NCBI RefSeq assembly: GCF_001652265.1
Contig: NZ_LWBS01000461.1
Coordinates: forward strand, 1-64,000
Length of the DNA stretch: 64,000 nucleotides
Direction of reading: 5' to 3'
Source of the DNA: Rhizobium leguminosarum
Lineage (GTDB): Bacteria; Pseudomonadota; Alphaproteobacteria; Rhizobiales; Rhizobiaceae
Shown: positions 24,509 to 32,986 of the stretch, one piece after another
How the letters are laid out: every line of letters begins with the position of its first letter
How positions within the stretch are numbered: position 1 is the first letter of the stretch
Translations under genes and position numbers: made by a program
The notes under the pieces: generated by a model
Databases searched by the model: none
What the model was told of the DNA's origin: nothing
What the model saw: the letters and a program-made list of their open reading frames with translations, nothing else

Positions 24509-24525
24509 GGCGCCACCACGAAGGA
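24498..24525 (+). repeat. 28-bp leader repeat of tRNA-Glu
   Basis: Begins CTGACTATAAGGGC and ends ACGAAGGA; it recurs exactly at 24976-25003. With the identical 75-nt tRNA that follows each copy, it forms a duplicated unit of over 100 bases. Confidence 0.85.
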
Positions 24526-24526
24526 C

Positions 24527-24601
24527 GCGCCCTTCGTCTATCGGTTAGGACACCAGATTTTCATTCTGGGAAGAGGGGTTCGACTCCCCTAGGGCGTACC
24601 A
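24527..24601 (+). tRNA. tRNA-Glu (anticodon TTC), copy 1
   Basis: A 75-nt cloverleaf: acceptor GCGCCCT/AGGGCGT, anticodon stem CCAGA/TCTGG with loop TTTTCAT, T-arm AGGGGTTCGACTCCCCT, encoded CCA. Confidence 0.95.
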
Positions 24602-24633
24602 TTTTCTCTCCATAAAGAAGCCATTACTTCCGC

Positions 24634-24662
24634 TTGCAGAAGCCAGCGCGCGCTCCTATTTT
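24634..24662 (+). promoter_or_regulatory. Promoter of second tRNA-Glu
   Basis: TTGCAG (24634-24639), 17-base spacer, TATTTT (24657-24662); so the second copy has its own promoter. Confidence 0.55.
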
Positions 24663-24675
24663 AACGAGGTTGCCT

Positions 24676-24750
24676 GCGCCCTTCGTCTATCGGTTAGGAC
24701 GACAGATTCTCATTCTGTAAAGAGGGGTTCGACTCCCCTAGGGCGTACCA
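24676..24750 (+). tRNA. tRNA-Glu (anticodon CTC)
   Basis: Same acceptor and T-arm as its neighbours but with anticodon stem ACAGA/TCTGT and loop TTCTCAT, giving anticodon CTC. It reads GAG codons. Encoded CCA at 24748-24750. Confidence 0.95.
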
Positions 24751-24957
24751 ATTCCTGATGATAGGCCATCGTCATCCGTTTCGATCGACCTTCGCCGATC
24801 CTATGAGTCCCCTCGAGGAGAACCCTTCGGGTTCGCGCGAGGCTGCCCATCCTAGCCCGCCGGCTTGATTTTTCTCCGCTCCACCGTGCCTTGCACATCG
24901 TTTCTCCACAGCCACAAATAAATCGGCGAAAACGATGATTTTTTCGCGCCTTGGCGC

Positions 24958-24986
24958 TTGCGGCCTTCGAAGGCGCTGACTATAAG
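24958..24986 (+). promoter_or_regulatory. Promoter of third tRNA-Glu
   Basis: TTGCGG (24958-24963), 17-base spacer, TATAAG (24981-24986), identical in form to the promoter of copy 1. Confidence 0.7.
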
Positions 24987-25004
24987 GGCGCCACCACGAA
25001 GGAA

Positions 25005-25079
25005 GCGCCCTTCGTCTATCGGTTAGGACACCAGATTTTCATTCTGGGAAGAGGGGTTCGACTCCCCTAGGGCGTACCA
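25005..25079 (+). tRNA. tRNA-Glu (anticodon TTC), copy 2
   Basis: Identical in all 75 bases to the copy at 24527-24601, with the same 28-bp leader in front (one base differs between leader and tRNA). Confidence 0.95.
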
Positions 25080-25127
25080 CTTTCTCTCCCTTGACACTTC
25101 ACATCGTCAGCGCCTTGCGCAACCGTT

Positions 25128-26930
25128 CTATTTCGCCGGCGCAGCATCGCAGACGCGCAGCTGGATGCGGCGTGCGCCCTGGTAGTGGTCGGCACCGAGC
25201 GAACCGGCGACATGAAGGCTGGCACCGCGTGAATTGATGAGAAGATTGCCAAGCGGCGTATCGGCGGCGCGAAAAGCGATGCCGTCGAGCCGCGATCCGT
25301 CCATCGCCTCCAGCGTCACCTTCACATGTTTTTCGCCGACCAGGCGGGCGTCGCGCAGACGATGCGCCGGTATGGCAAAGAGCGGCTGTGCGTGACCGGA
25401 GCCGTAGGGGCCGGCGGCCTCCAGGCGGTCGATGAGTTCGAGAGTGGCGCCGCTTGCGCCGATCGCACCGTCGATCCTCAACGTCTCGTTGGCGACGAGG
25501 CCGGACACCGTTTTTGCCGCCTTCTCGGTGAAGAAGGTCCTCAGCCTGCCGAGAGCGGCGCGCTCGACCGTCAGGCCCGCGGCCATGGCGTGGCCGCCGC
25601 CCTTGACGAGCAGCCCCTCGTCGACTGCGGCCCGGACCATCCTGCCCATATCGAATCCGTTGATCGAGCGGCCCGAGCCGGTGCCGCGGCCGGAAGGGTC
25701 GAAGGCGATCGCAAAAGCAGGCCGTTTGAATTTTTCCTTCAGCCGCGCCGCGATCAGCCCGACGATACCAGGATGCCATTTCTCATGGGCGGTGACGATG
25801 ACGGAGGCGCCCTCGCCGTCGCCATATTCGGCAAGCGCCTCGGCTTCCGCCTCCTGCAGCATGATCGCCTCCATCGCCTGGCGTTCGCGATTGAGCTCGT
25901 CCAAGCGCTGCGCGATCACATCCGCTTCTCCGGCGTCATCGAGCGTCAGCAGCCGGCTTCCGAGTGCCGCGTCGCCGATCCGCCCGCCGGCATTGATGCG
26001 CGGGCCGATCAGGAAGCCGAAATGATAGGGCGTCACCGGACCGGCGAGCCCCGCCTTGCGGAAGAGTGCTGCCAGTCCGGCATTGCTCTGGTGGCGGGCA
26101 GCGACCAATCCCTTCACCACATAGGCGCGGTTGAGACCTTTCAGCGGCACGACATCGCAGACCGTCGCCAGTGCCACGATGTCCAGCCATTGCAGCAGAT
26201 CGAGCGCCAGGATGCGCTTGTTGCCGGCCGCGCGCAGCAGCCGGAGCGTCGCGACCAGCACCATGAAGACGACGCCGGCGGCGCAAAGATGCCCCTGCCC
26301 CGAGAGATCGTCCTCGCGGTTCGGGTTGACCAGCGCATGGCAGGGCGGCAGCTCATGTGTCACCTGGTGGTGATCGATGACGACGACATCGATGTTGCGC
26401 GCCGCAGCGGCGGCCAGCGCCTCGTGGCTGGTGGAGCCGCAATCGACGGTGACGATCAGCTCAGCGCCGTTGTCGATCAACTGGTTGATCGCCGCCGGAT
26501 TGGGGCCGTAGCCTTCGAAGACGCGGTCGGGAATATAGATGGTCGCCCTGACGCCAAAATGGCTAAGAAAGCGGAACATCAGTGCCGAGGAGGCTGCGCC
26601 GTCGACGTCGTAGTCGCCGAAGATCGCGACGCTCTCGCCGCGCTCGATCACGCGCAGGAGGCGGGTCGCGGCCTTTTCGCAATCGGTCAGCTTATGGGGA
26701 TCGGGCATCAGGCTGCGAATCGTCGGATCGAGGAATTCGATCGCCTCGTCCACCGTCACGCCGCGCCCGGCGAGCACCCGGGCGATCAGATCCGGCAATC
26801 CATGGATCTGCGACATGGCCAGCGCACGGTTCTGCCCTGCCTGGTCGAGCCGCGCCACCCAGCGATTGTCGAGCGCGGATTTCTCCACGCCGAGAAACGC
26901 GCGCTGTACGGGATCGACGAGATCTGCCAT
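25128..26930 (-). CDS. recJ: Single-strand-specific exonuclease RecJ
   Basis: A 600-residue DHH-family 5'-3' exonuclease for RecF recombination and mismatch repair. Motifs are IFGDYDVDGAASSALM (motif I), LIVTVDCGS, VVVIDHHQVTHELP (DHH) and KGGGHAMAAGLTVE near the DHHA1 end, followed by an OB-type C-terminus. I chose the start MADLV at 26930 because GGAG lies 6 bases before it; the upstream in-frame ATG at 26951 has no such site. Same strand as hom further upstream, but separated by a small gene and a terminator. Confidence 0.94.
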   Translation of the reverse strand: MADLVDPVQRAFLGVEKSALDNRWVARLDQAGQNRALAMSQIHGLPDLIARVLAGRGVTVDEAIEFLDPTIRSLMPDPHKLTDCEKAATRLLRVIERGESVAIFGDYDVDGAASSALMFRFLSHFGVRATIYIPDRVFEGYGPNPAAINQLIDNGAELIVTVDCGSTSHEALAAAAARNIDVVVIDHHQVTHELPPCHALVNPNREDDLSGQGHLCAAGVVFMVLVATLRLLRAAGNKRILALDLLQWLDIVALATVCDVVPLKGLNRAYVVKGLVAARHQSNAGLAALFRKAGLAGPVTPYHFGFLIGPRINAGGRIGDAALGSRLLTLDDAGEADVIAQRLDELNRERQAMEAIMLQEAEAEALAEYGDGEGASVIVTAHEKWHPGIVGLIAARLKEKFKRPAFAIAFDPSGRGTGSGRSINGFDMGRMVRAAVDEGLLVKGGGHAMAAGLTVERAALGRLRTFFTEKAAKTVSGLVANETLRIDGAIGASGATLELIDRLEAAGPYGSGHAQPLFAIPAHRLRDARLVGEKHVKVTLEAMDGSRLDGIAFRAADTPLGNLLINSRGASLHVAGSLGADHYQGARRIQLRVCDAAPAK

Positions 26931-27018
26931 GCCACACTCCGCTGACTTCATCTGCTCTTTCTACAGGAGCAGCGGAGATAACATAGCGATGGATTTGCAG
27001 ACACGGATTTTTACCAAA

Positions 27019-27063
27019 GCATGTCGCGCAAAAGTGTGGAGCGGTCTTGCGACAACGACATGC
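27019..27063. repeat. Palindromic intergenic repeat, copy A
   Basis: Starts GCATGTCGCGCAAAAGTGTG and ends CGACATGC. Related copies are at 48396-48439 and 63844-63887. All share GCATG...AAAAGTGTG-AGCGGT (or its complement) and CATGC ends. These are rhizobial intergenic palindromes. Confidence 0.65.
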
Positions 27064-27116
27064 GTAAAAATAAAGACCTTAGGCGCGAGAGCGAATCGGA
27101 AAGATCGCGACACGCT

Positions 27117-27386
27117 TCAGAATACCGCCCAGACGATCAGGGCGATGCCGGCCAGCTGCACCAGGATGACGGAGAAGAGGGTGAGAAGAATGGCCCAGTT
27201 ACGGCCTTCCGGGCTTTCGTCGTCGTCATAGGCCTCATTCGAGGCCGCGTCGGAGGGGTGGTCACGAACCTTAATACGGCTCGTCTCGGAAACTTCTCTA
27301 AACACACCCGGATGATCGGGAGGCTCCTCTTCCGGGCGACCATACCCCTTCTCGGCATGGCTGTCCTTGTTCACGATGTTCTCCAA
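27117..27386 (-). CDS. Small one-pass membrane protein
   Basis: An 89-residue protein with a hydrophilic, charged N-terminal part (GYGRPEEEPPDHPGVFREVSE) and a C-terminal membrane helix (WAILLTLFSVILVQLAGIAL, then IVWAVF). Tail-anchored topology is predicted. No family recognised. It sits between recJ and hom, followed by the palindromic repeat. Confidence 0.55.
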   Translation of the reverse strand: MENIVNKDSHAEKGYGRPEEEPPDHPGVFREVSETSRIKVRDHPSDAASNEAYDDDESPEGRNWAILLTLFSVILVQLAGIALIVWAVF

Positions 27387-27473
27387 AGCCGCCGACTCCC
27401 TCTCCCGGCTTATTTATATCAATGTTTCGGTATCTGTTAATATAAGTTTTCGTGAGAGCGGTTAAACAGGCAA

Positions 27474-27507
27474 TAAAAAAACCCGCCCTGCGTGCACAGA
27501 GCGGGTC
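27474..27507 (-). terminator. Rho-independent terminator of hom
   Basis: On the minus strand, ACCCGCTCTG pairs with CAGGGCGGGT, followed by seven T bases. It lies 31 bases after the hom stop. Confidence 0.88.
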
Positions 27508-27537
27508 AGCCATCCCGGATTGTGGCAAAAAAAGAGG

Positions 27538-28863
27538 TCAGCCTTCCTCTTTCGGCCGCTCGATGCGAATCACCTGCGGTTCACCGAAGAGGTAACCTTC
27601 CGACTTGATCGAGGCGACCGCCTTGCGCACCGACTCTTCCGTCGTCGCATGGGTGACGAGAATGATCGTCTGGTGGTGCGATGGCGCCAGATGCTGCTTG
27701 GAGCGCTGGACGATCGATTCCAGCGAGATGTTGTTTTCCGCCATGCGGGTTGCGACGCTGGCAAAGACGCCGGTGCGATCGAGCACGGTCAGGCGGATGA
27801 AATAACCACCCTCGTGGCTCTGCATCTGCGCCTTGCGGTATGGCTCCAGCGTCGCTGCGGGATGGCCGAGCACCGGCACGCGCTGGGCGCCCGGCTGGCT
27901 CTTGGCGATATCGGCGATATCGCCAAGCACGGATGAGGCCGTGGCGTTGCCGCCGGCACCCGGGCCGACCATCAGCAGTTCGCCGAGCACGTCGGATTCG
28001 ATCGCCACCGCATTGGTGACGCCGTCGACCTGGGCGATGACCGAATCGACCGGCACCATTGTGGGATGAACGCGCTGCTCGATGCCGGTATCGGTGCGCT
28101 GGGCAACGCCTAAGAGCTTGATGCGATAACCGAGCTCGGCGGCAGCGTGGATATCCTCGATCGAGATGTTGGTGATGCCTTCGAGATAGATGTCGTCGGC
28201 CGCGATCTGATTGCCGAAGGCGAGCGTCGTCAGGATGGAAAGCTTATGGGCCGTGTCGTTGCCCTCGATATCGAAGGCCGGATCGGCCTCGGCATAACCC
28301 AGCCGCTGCGCTTCCTTGAGGCATTCGGCGAAGGAAAGCCCCTCCTTCTCCATCTTGGTCAGGATGTAATTGCAGGTGCCGTTCATGATGCCATAGATGC
28401 GCGAGACGGAATTGCCCGTCAGCGATTCGCGTAGCGCCTTGATGACCGGGATGCCGCCGGCGACTGCTGCCTCGAAGTTCAGCAGCGAACCCTTCTCCTC
28501 GGCGATCGTCGCAAGCTCGACGCCGTGATAGGCAAGCAGAGCCTTGTTGGCTGTCACCACATGGAGACCACGCTGGAGCGCTGTGCGCACAGAGACGTTG
28601 GCCGCCCCTTCGGCGCCGCCCATCAGCTCGACGAAGACGTCGATATCGCCCTTTTCGGCAAGCTCTTCCGGCCGGTCGAACCAGGTGACAGTGGAAAGAT
28701 CGATGCCGCGGTCCCTCGCCTTGTCACGCGCGGAGACCGCCGTGATGGTGATCGGACGCCCGCAGGTGACGGCAAGCTCGTTGCTCTTCTGCTGAATGAT
28801 GCGGACAAGCGAGGCGCCAACGGTGCCCAAGCCCGCAATGCCGATTTTGAGGGCATCTGCCAT
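27538..28863 (-). CDS. hom: Homoserine dehydrogenase
   Basis: A 441-residue enzyme that reduces aspartate semialdehyde to homoserine for threonine and methionine synthesis. The N-terminus has the NAD(P)-binding GIAGLGTVGASLV. The catalytic region has GIMNGTCNYILTKME, GYAEADPAFDIEGNDTAHKLSIL and the characteristic VGPGAGGNATASSVLGDI. A C-terminal ACT domain (GYFIRLTVLDRTGVFASVATRMAENNISLESI) should give feedback control by threonine. It follows the aminotransferase on the same strand, 61 bases apart, and ends at a strong terminator. Confidence 0.96.
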   Translation of the reverse strand: MADALKIGIAGLGTVGASLVRIIQQKSNELAVTCGRPITITAVSARDKARDRGIDLSTVTWFDRPEELAEKGDIDVFVELMGGAEGAANVSVRTALQRGLHVVTANKALLAYHGVELATIAEEKGSLLNFEAAVAGGIPVIKALRESLTGNSVSRIYGIMNGTCNYILTKMEKEGLSFAECLKEAQRLGYAEADPAFDIEGNDTAHKLSILTTLAFGNQIAADDIYLEGITNISIEDIHAAAELGYRIKLLGVAQRTDTGIEQRVHPTMVPVDSVIAQVDGVTNAVAIESDVLGELLMVGPGAGGNATASSVLGDIADIAKSQPGAQRVPVLGHPAATLEPYRKAQMQSHEGGYFIRLTVLDRTGVFASVATRMAENNISLESIVQRSKQHLAPSHHQTIILVTHATTEESVRKAVASIKSEGYLFGEPQVIRIERPKEEG

Positions 28864-28924
28864 GGATCGATCCTGAAATGTCTGTGTGGCGGCAGCCGCA
28901 TGACGCGGCTGCCCAACGGTTGGA

Positions 28925-30142
28925 TTAGCGGTGTGCGTTCAGCGAGATGACGTTGTGCATCGTCTCGTCAGCCGTCGACATGAACTTCTTGATGTTGCGC
29001 GCAGCCTGACGGATACGGTGTTCGTTCTCCACAAGTGCCAGACGGACGTAGTCGTCGCCCATTTCGCCGAAGCCGATGCCCGGGGCAACGGCGACGTCGG
29101 CCTTCTCGACCAGCAGCTTGGAGAATTCCAGCGAACCGAGATGACGGAACTTTTCCGGGATCTTCGCCCAGGCGAACATCGTCGCAGCCGGCGGCGGCAC
29201 CTCGAACCCGGCCTTGCCGAAACTTTCGACCATGACGTCGCGGCGACGTTTATAGACGTTGCGGACTTCCGCAATATCGGAGCCGTCGCCGTTCAGCGCA
29301 TGCGTCGCCGCCACCTGGATCGGCGTGAAGGCGCCGTAGTCGAGATAGGACTTGACGCGGGTGAGCGCCGCGATCAGCCGCTCGTTGCCGACGGCAAAGC
29401 CCATGCGCCAACCGGGCATGGAGAAGGTCTTCGACATCGAGGTGAACTCGACCGTCACGTCCATTGCGCCCGGCACTTCGAGAACCGACGGCGGCGGGGC
29501 GCCGTCGAAGTAGATTTCCGAATAGGCAAGGTCGGAAAGCACGATGATGTCGTGCTTTTTCGCAAAGGCGATGACGTCCTTGTAGAAATCGAGCGTCGCG
29601 ACAAAAGCCGTCGGATTCGAGGGATAGTTGAGGATCAGCGCCAAGGGCTTCGGGATCGAATGCCGGACGGCACGTTCCAGCGGTTCGAAGAAGCTCGCAT
29701 CCGGCTCCACCGACATGGAGCGGATCACGCCGCCTGCCATCAGGAAGCCGAAGGCGTGGATCGGATAGGTGGGGTTCGGACAGAGGATCACGTCGCCAGG
29801 CGCCGTAATCGCCTGCGCCATGTTGGCGAAGCCTTCCTTGGAGCCCAAGGTGGCGACGACCTGGGTATCCGGGTTGAGCTTGACGCCGAAACGGCGGGCA
29901 TAATAGGCGGCCTGTGCGCGGCGCAGGCCTGGAATGCCCTTGGACGAAGAATAACGGTGCGTGCGCGGATCCTGCACGACCTCGCACAGCTTGTCGACGA
30001 TCGACTGGGGAGTGGGGAGGTCTGGGTTTCCCATGCCGAGATCGATGATATCGGCGCCGCCCGCTCGCGCGCTTGCTTTCAAACGGTTGACCTGCTCGAA
30101 AACATAAGGCGGCAAACGCCGGACTTTGTGAAACTCTTCCAT
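28925..30142 (-). CDS. PLP aminotransferase (AlaC / LL-DAP aminotransferase type)
   Basis: A 405-residue class I aminotransferase. Motifs are IIDLGMGNPDLPTPQ, YSSSKGIPGLRRAQA, LILNYPSNPTAFVAT, VLSDLAYSEIYFDG and the PLP-lysine region FTSMSKTFSMPGWRMGFAVG. Rhizobial relatives are annotated as alanine/aspartate (aatB-like) or LL-diaminopimelate aminotransferases; the substrate cannot be read from sequence. The start MEEFHK at 30142 is preferred, with GGGGA just upstream; ATG 30154 is possible. It lies upstream of hom in a likely operon. Confidence 0.88.
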   Translation of the reverse strand: MEEFHKVRRLPPYVFEQVNRLKASARAGGADIIDLGMGNPDLPTPQSIVDKLCEVVQDPRTHRYSSSKGIPGLRRAQAAYYARRFGVKLNPDTQVVATLGSKEGFANMAQAITAPGDVILCPNPTYPIHAFGFLMAGGVIRSMSVEPDASFFEPLERAVRHSIPKPLALILNYPSNPTAFVATLDFYKDVIAFAKKHDIIVLSDLAYSEIYFDGAPPPSVLEVPGAMDVTVEFTSMSKTFSMPGWRMGFAVGNERLIAALTRVKSYLDYGAFTPIQVAATHALNGDGSDIAEVRNVYKRRRDVMVESFGKAGFEVPPPAATMFAWAKIPEKFRHLGSLEFSKLLVEKADVAVAPGIGFGEMGDDYVRLALVENEHRIRQAARNIKKFMSTADETMHNVISLNAHR

Positions 30143-30363
30143 CTCATTCCCCATGGAAAGGCGGCATTTCGGGCCGCAGTCGAAGTTCGTTCCGTCTTCC
30201 GGCGGCTGCGACACGAACTTCAGAATCGCAACGCCGTATTCATCAGACCCAAGCGACGCGGCGAATCTTTGACGGAAAGGCTGCGTAACGCGCTTTATCG
30301 GGAAAATTGTATCTTCCGATCCTTGCCGAAGGCTTTGCGTCCAAATTGCCTGAAAGGCAAGGT

Positions 30364-30777
30364 CTATTTGGAGATTTCAGACAGCGTATCAGTGCCGTGC
30401 TCGGCGGCGAGACGCCGCATTTCGGCGACCTTGGCCTGATAATCGGCTTCCGAGATCGCGCCGGCCTTGCGCCGGGCGGCAAGTGCCGTCAGCTGGTGCT
30501 GCAGTTCGGCCGCCTGCTCGTCGCTCATCTGGACATTGGCGGCGGTCAGCGGCGCGCCGAAATTCGGATAGCCATCCGGGTATTTTGCCAGGCCGCCCTC
30601 GGCCGCCTCGCCCTTGGTGGCCGGCATGACGATGGCGGTCGGCGCCGCTCGCTTGGCGGCTGCTTCGGCCTTTTGTTCCGCCGTCAGATTGCATCCGGCA
30701 AGGGCCATCGCCGCCGCGGCGCAGATCAGTGCGGTGCGGTTGAAGGTTGCGATGCGCCGAATGCCGTTCTTCGTCAT
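30364..30777 (-). CDS. Small lipoprotein with C-terminal SHOCT-like helices
   Basis: A 137-residue lipoprotein: a signal with lipobox AMALAGC (lipidated Cys about residue 29), an Ala-rich linker, then PDGYPNFGAPLTAANVQMSD and a C-terminal segment (LTALAARRKAGAISEADYQA) that resembles a short SHOCT oligomerisation motif. It is divergent from phaC, 105 bases apart. Function unknown; conserved next to phaC in rhizobia as far as I remember. Confidence 0.7.
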   Translation of the reverse strand: MTKNGIRRIATFNRTALICAAAAMALAGCNLTAEQKAEAAAKRAAPTAIVMPATKGEAAEGGLAKYPDGYPNFGAPLTAANVQMSDEQAAELQHQLTALAARRKAGAISEADYQAKVAEMRRLAAEHGTDTLSEISK

Positions 30778-30882
30778 GCCTCAAAAATCCAGTTTTGACT
30801 GCGTCGACTGTTAAATTTGTCGCAGCCACAAAGCAATAGCATGAGCCGACGCGGGTGGAACTTGTTTTCTCGTTCGATCACG

Positions 30883-32778
30883 ATGTACAACGAATGGATA
30901 AAAAGAGTGGTGCTGCCGCCGGAGGAAATGGTGACCGACAGCAAGCAGGAGAGTGGCGGCCAAAGGAATGGCGACAAGACCGGCTTCGACGCGACCGATC
31001 TCGATCCCTATCTGTTGAAGGATCCCGAGGCCATGGCGATGAATTTCGCCCGGGCGCTCGAAAACCTCGGTCAGGCTGCTTCCGCCTGGCTTGCGCCGCG
31101 CGAACGCGGCGAAATCAGCAATACCGCTGTCGATCCTATGACCGACATGGTCAAGACGCTTTCCAAGGTCACCGAATACTGGATTTCCGATCCGCGCCGC
31201 ACCTTCGAGGCACAGACGCAGCTGATGTCCTCGTTCTTCGGCATCTGGATGCGCTCGATGCAGCGCATGCAAGGCGAACCCACGCCGTCGGAGCCGAACA
31301 CCCGCAAGGACAAGCGCTTCTCGGACGAAGACTGGCAGAAGAATCCGTTCTTCGATTTTCTCCGCCAGGTCTATTTCGTCACCACCGACTGGGTGGAAAA
31401 GCTGGTGTTGGAGACCGATGGCCTCGACGAGCATACCAAGCACAAGGCCGGCTTCTACGTGAAGCAGATCACGGCAGCGCTTTCGCCGAGCAACTTCATC
31501 GCCACCAATCCGCAGCTCTACCGCGAGACGATCGCAACCAGCGGCGCCAATCTGGTGCGCGGGATGAAGATGCTGGCCGAGGATATCGCTGCCGGACATG
31601 GCGACCTTCGCCTTCGCCAGACCGACATGACGAAATTTGCCGTCGGCCGCGACATGGCGCTGACGCCAGGCAAGGTGATCGCCCAGAACGACATCTGCCA
31701 GATCATCCAGTACGAGGCTTCGACCGAAACGGTGCTGAAGCGGCCGCTTTTGATCTGCCCGCCCTGGATCAACAAGTTCTATATTCTCGACCTCAACCCG
31801 CAAAAATCCTTCATCAAATGGTGCGTCGACCAGGGTCAGACGGTCTTCGTCATTTCGTGGGTCAACCCGGATGCGCGCCACGCCGACAAGGACTGGGCAG
31901 CCTATGCCCGCGAGGGCATCGATTTCGGGCTTGATACAATCGAGAAGGCGACCGGCGAAAAGGACGTCAACGCTGTCGGCTACTGCGTCGGCGGCACGCT
32001 GCTGGCCGCAACGCTGGCGCTGCATGCCAAGGAGAAAAACAAGCGCATCAAGACCGCGACACTGTTCACCACCCAGGTCGACTTCACCCATGCCGGCGAC
32101 CTCAAGGTCTTCGTCGACGAGGAGCAGCTTGAAGCGCTCGAAGAGCATATGCAGGCCGCCGGCTATCTCGACGGCACGAAGATGTCGATGGCCTTCAACA
32201 TGCTGCGCGCCTCCGAGTTGATCTGGCCCTATTTCGTCAACAACTACCTCAAGGGCCAGGATCCCCTGCCCTTCGACCTCTTGTTCTGGAACGCCGATTC
32301 GACTCGGATGGCGGCGGCAAACCACGCCTTCTATCTACGCAATTGCTATCTCAAGAACGCGCTGACTCGGAACGAGATGATCCTCGACGGCAAGTCCGTG
32401 TCGCTGAAGGACGTGAAGATCCCGATCTATAATCTCGCCACCCGCGAGGATCACATCGCTCCTGCCAAGTCCGTCTTCCTCGGCAGCCGGTTCTTCGGCG
32501 GCAAGGTGGAATTCGTGGTGACCGGCTCGGGGCATATCGCCGGCGTCGTCAATCCGCCTGACAAGAAGAAGTATCAATTCTGGACCGGCGGCCCCGCCAA
32601 GGGAGACTACGAGACCTGGCTCGAGCAGGCGACGGAGACTCCGGGATCATGGTGGCCGCATTGGCAGGCCTGGATCGAGACACATGACAGTAGACGTGTG
32701 CCGGCCCGCAAACCCGGCGGCGACGCCTTGAACGCGATCGAGGAAGCGCCGGGAAGTTATGTGATGGAGCGCGCCTGA
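30883..32778 (+). CDS. phaC: Poly(3-hydroxybutyrate) synthase
   Basis: A 631-residue class I PHA polymerase that forms PHB from 3-hydroxybutyryl-CoA on the granule surface. The alpha/beta-hydrolase box is GYCVGG, with nucleophile Cys368. The LICPPWINKFYILDLNPQKSFIKW region and the late LATREDHIAPAKSVFL (Asp) and GSGHIAGVVNPP (His) complete the catalytic triad. The start MYNEWIKRV agrees with rhizobial PhaC as I recall; in-frame alternatives exist at 30841 and, with GGAGGA close by, at 30927-30930. It is monocistronic, with phasin and phaAB elsewhere. Confidence 0.94.
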   Translation: MYNEWIKRVVLPPEEMVTDSKQESGGQRNGDKTGFDATDLDPYLLKDPEAMAMNFARALENLGQAASAWLAPRERGEISNTAVDPMTDMVKTLSKVTEYWISDPRRTFEAQTQLMSSFFGIWMRSMQRMQGEPTPSEPNTRKDKRFSDEDWQKNPFFDFLRQVYFVTTDWVEKLVLETDGLDEHTKHKAGFYVKQITAALSPSNFIATNPQLYRETIATSGANLVRGMKMLAEDIAAGHGDLRLRQTDMTKFAVGRDMALTPGKVIAQNDICQIIQYEASTETVLKRPLLICPPWINKFYILDLNPQKSFIKWCVDQGQTVFVISWVNPDARHADKDWAAYAREGIDFGLDTIEKATGEKDVNAVGYCVGGTLLAATLALHAKEKNKRIKTATLFTTQVDFTHAGDLKVFVDEEQLEALEEHMQAAGYLDGTKMSMAFNMLRASELIWPYFVNNYLKGQDPLPFDLLFWNADSTRMAAANHAFYLRNCYLKNALTRNEMILDGKSVSLKDVKIPIYNLATREDHIAPAKSVFLGSRFFGGKVEFVVTGSGHIAGVVNPPDKKKYQFWTGGPAKGDYETWLEQATETPGSWWPHWQAWIETHDSRRVPARKPGGDALNAIEEAPGSYVMERA

Positions 32779-32986
32779 GAAGGCCCAACGCATCTCTTTT
32801 TGAGACGTCGTGAGAAACTGCAACGCCGCGTAAACAAATTAGAAACCATAATTCGTCATCCTTGCGAGACAGTCGGACGTCGTGGGTGGTCTAAATTCGG
32901 CCCATTTGCGCCTGTACCGGCCCCCGGCGAAGTGTAGTCAGTCAGTGCCGCCGGCCTGCGTAGCGAGTTTGAAAGACGAGTGTAGT

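Noticed and set aside
24710..24898. Minus frame ending LVRPRGVEPLFTE
   Set aside because: It reads the complement of tRNA-Glu; no ribosome binding site or family.
25326..26945. 539-residue frame opposite recJ
   Set aside because: Long antisense frames are common in GC-rich DNA; the composition is odd (many Arg, His, Asp) and recJ is certain.
30811..32325. 504-residue frame opposite phaC
   Set aside because: Antisense shadow of phaC without any recognisable domain.
32882..32986. N-terminal extension of the DUF2778 gene
   Set aside because: The added residues lack a ribosome binding site and place the membrane helix far from the start; ATG 32987 is better.
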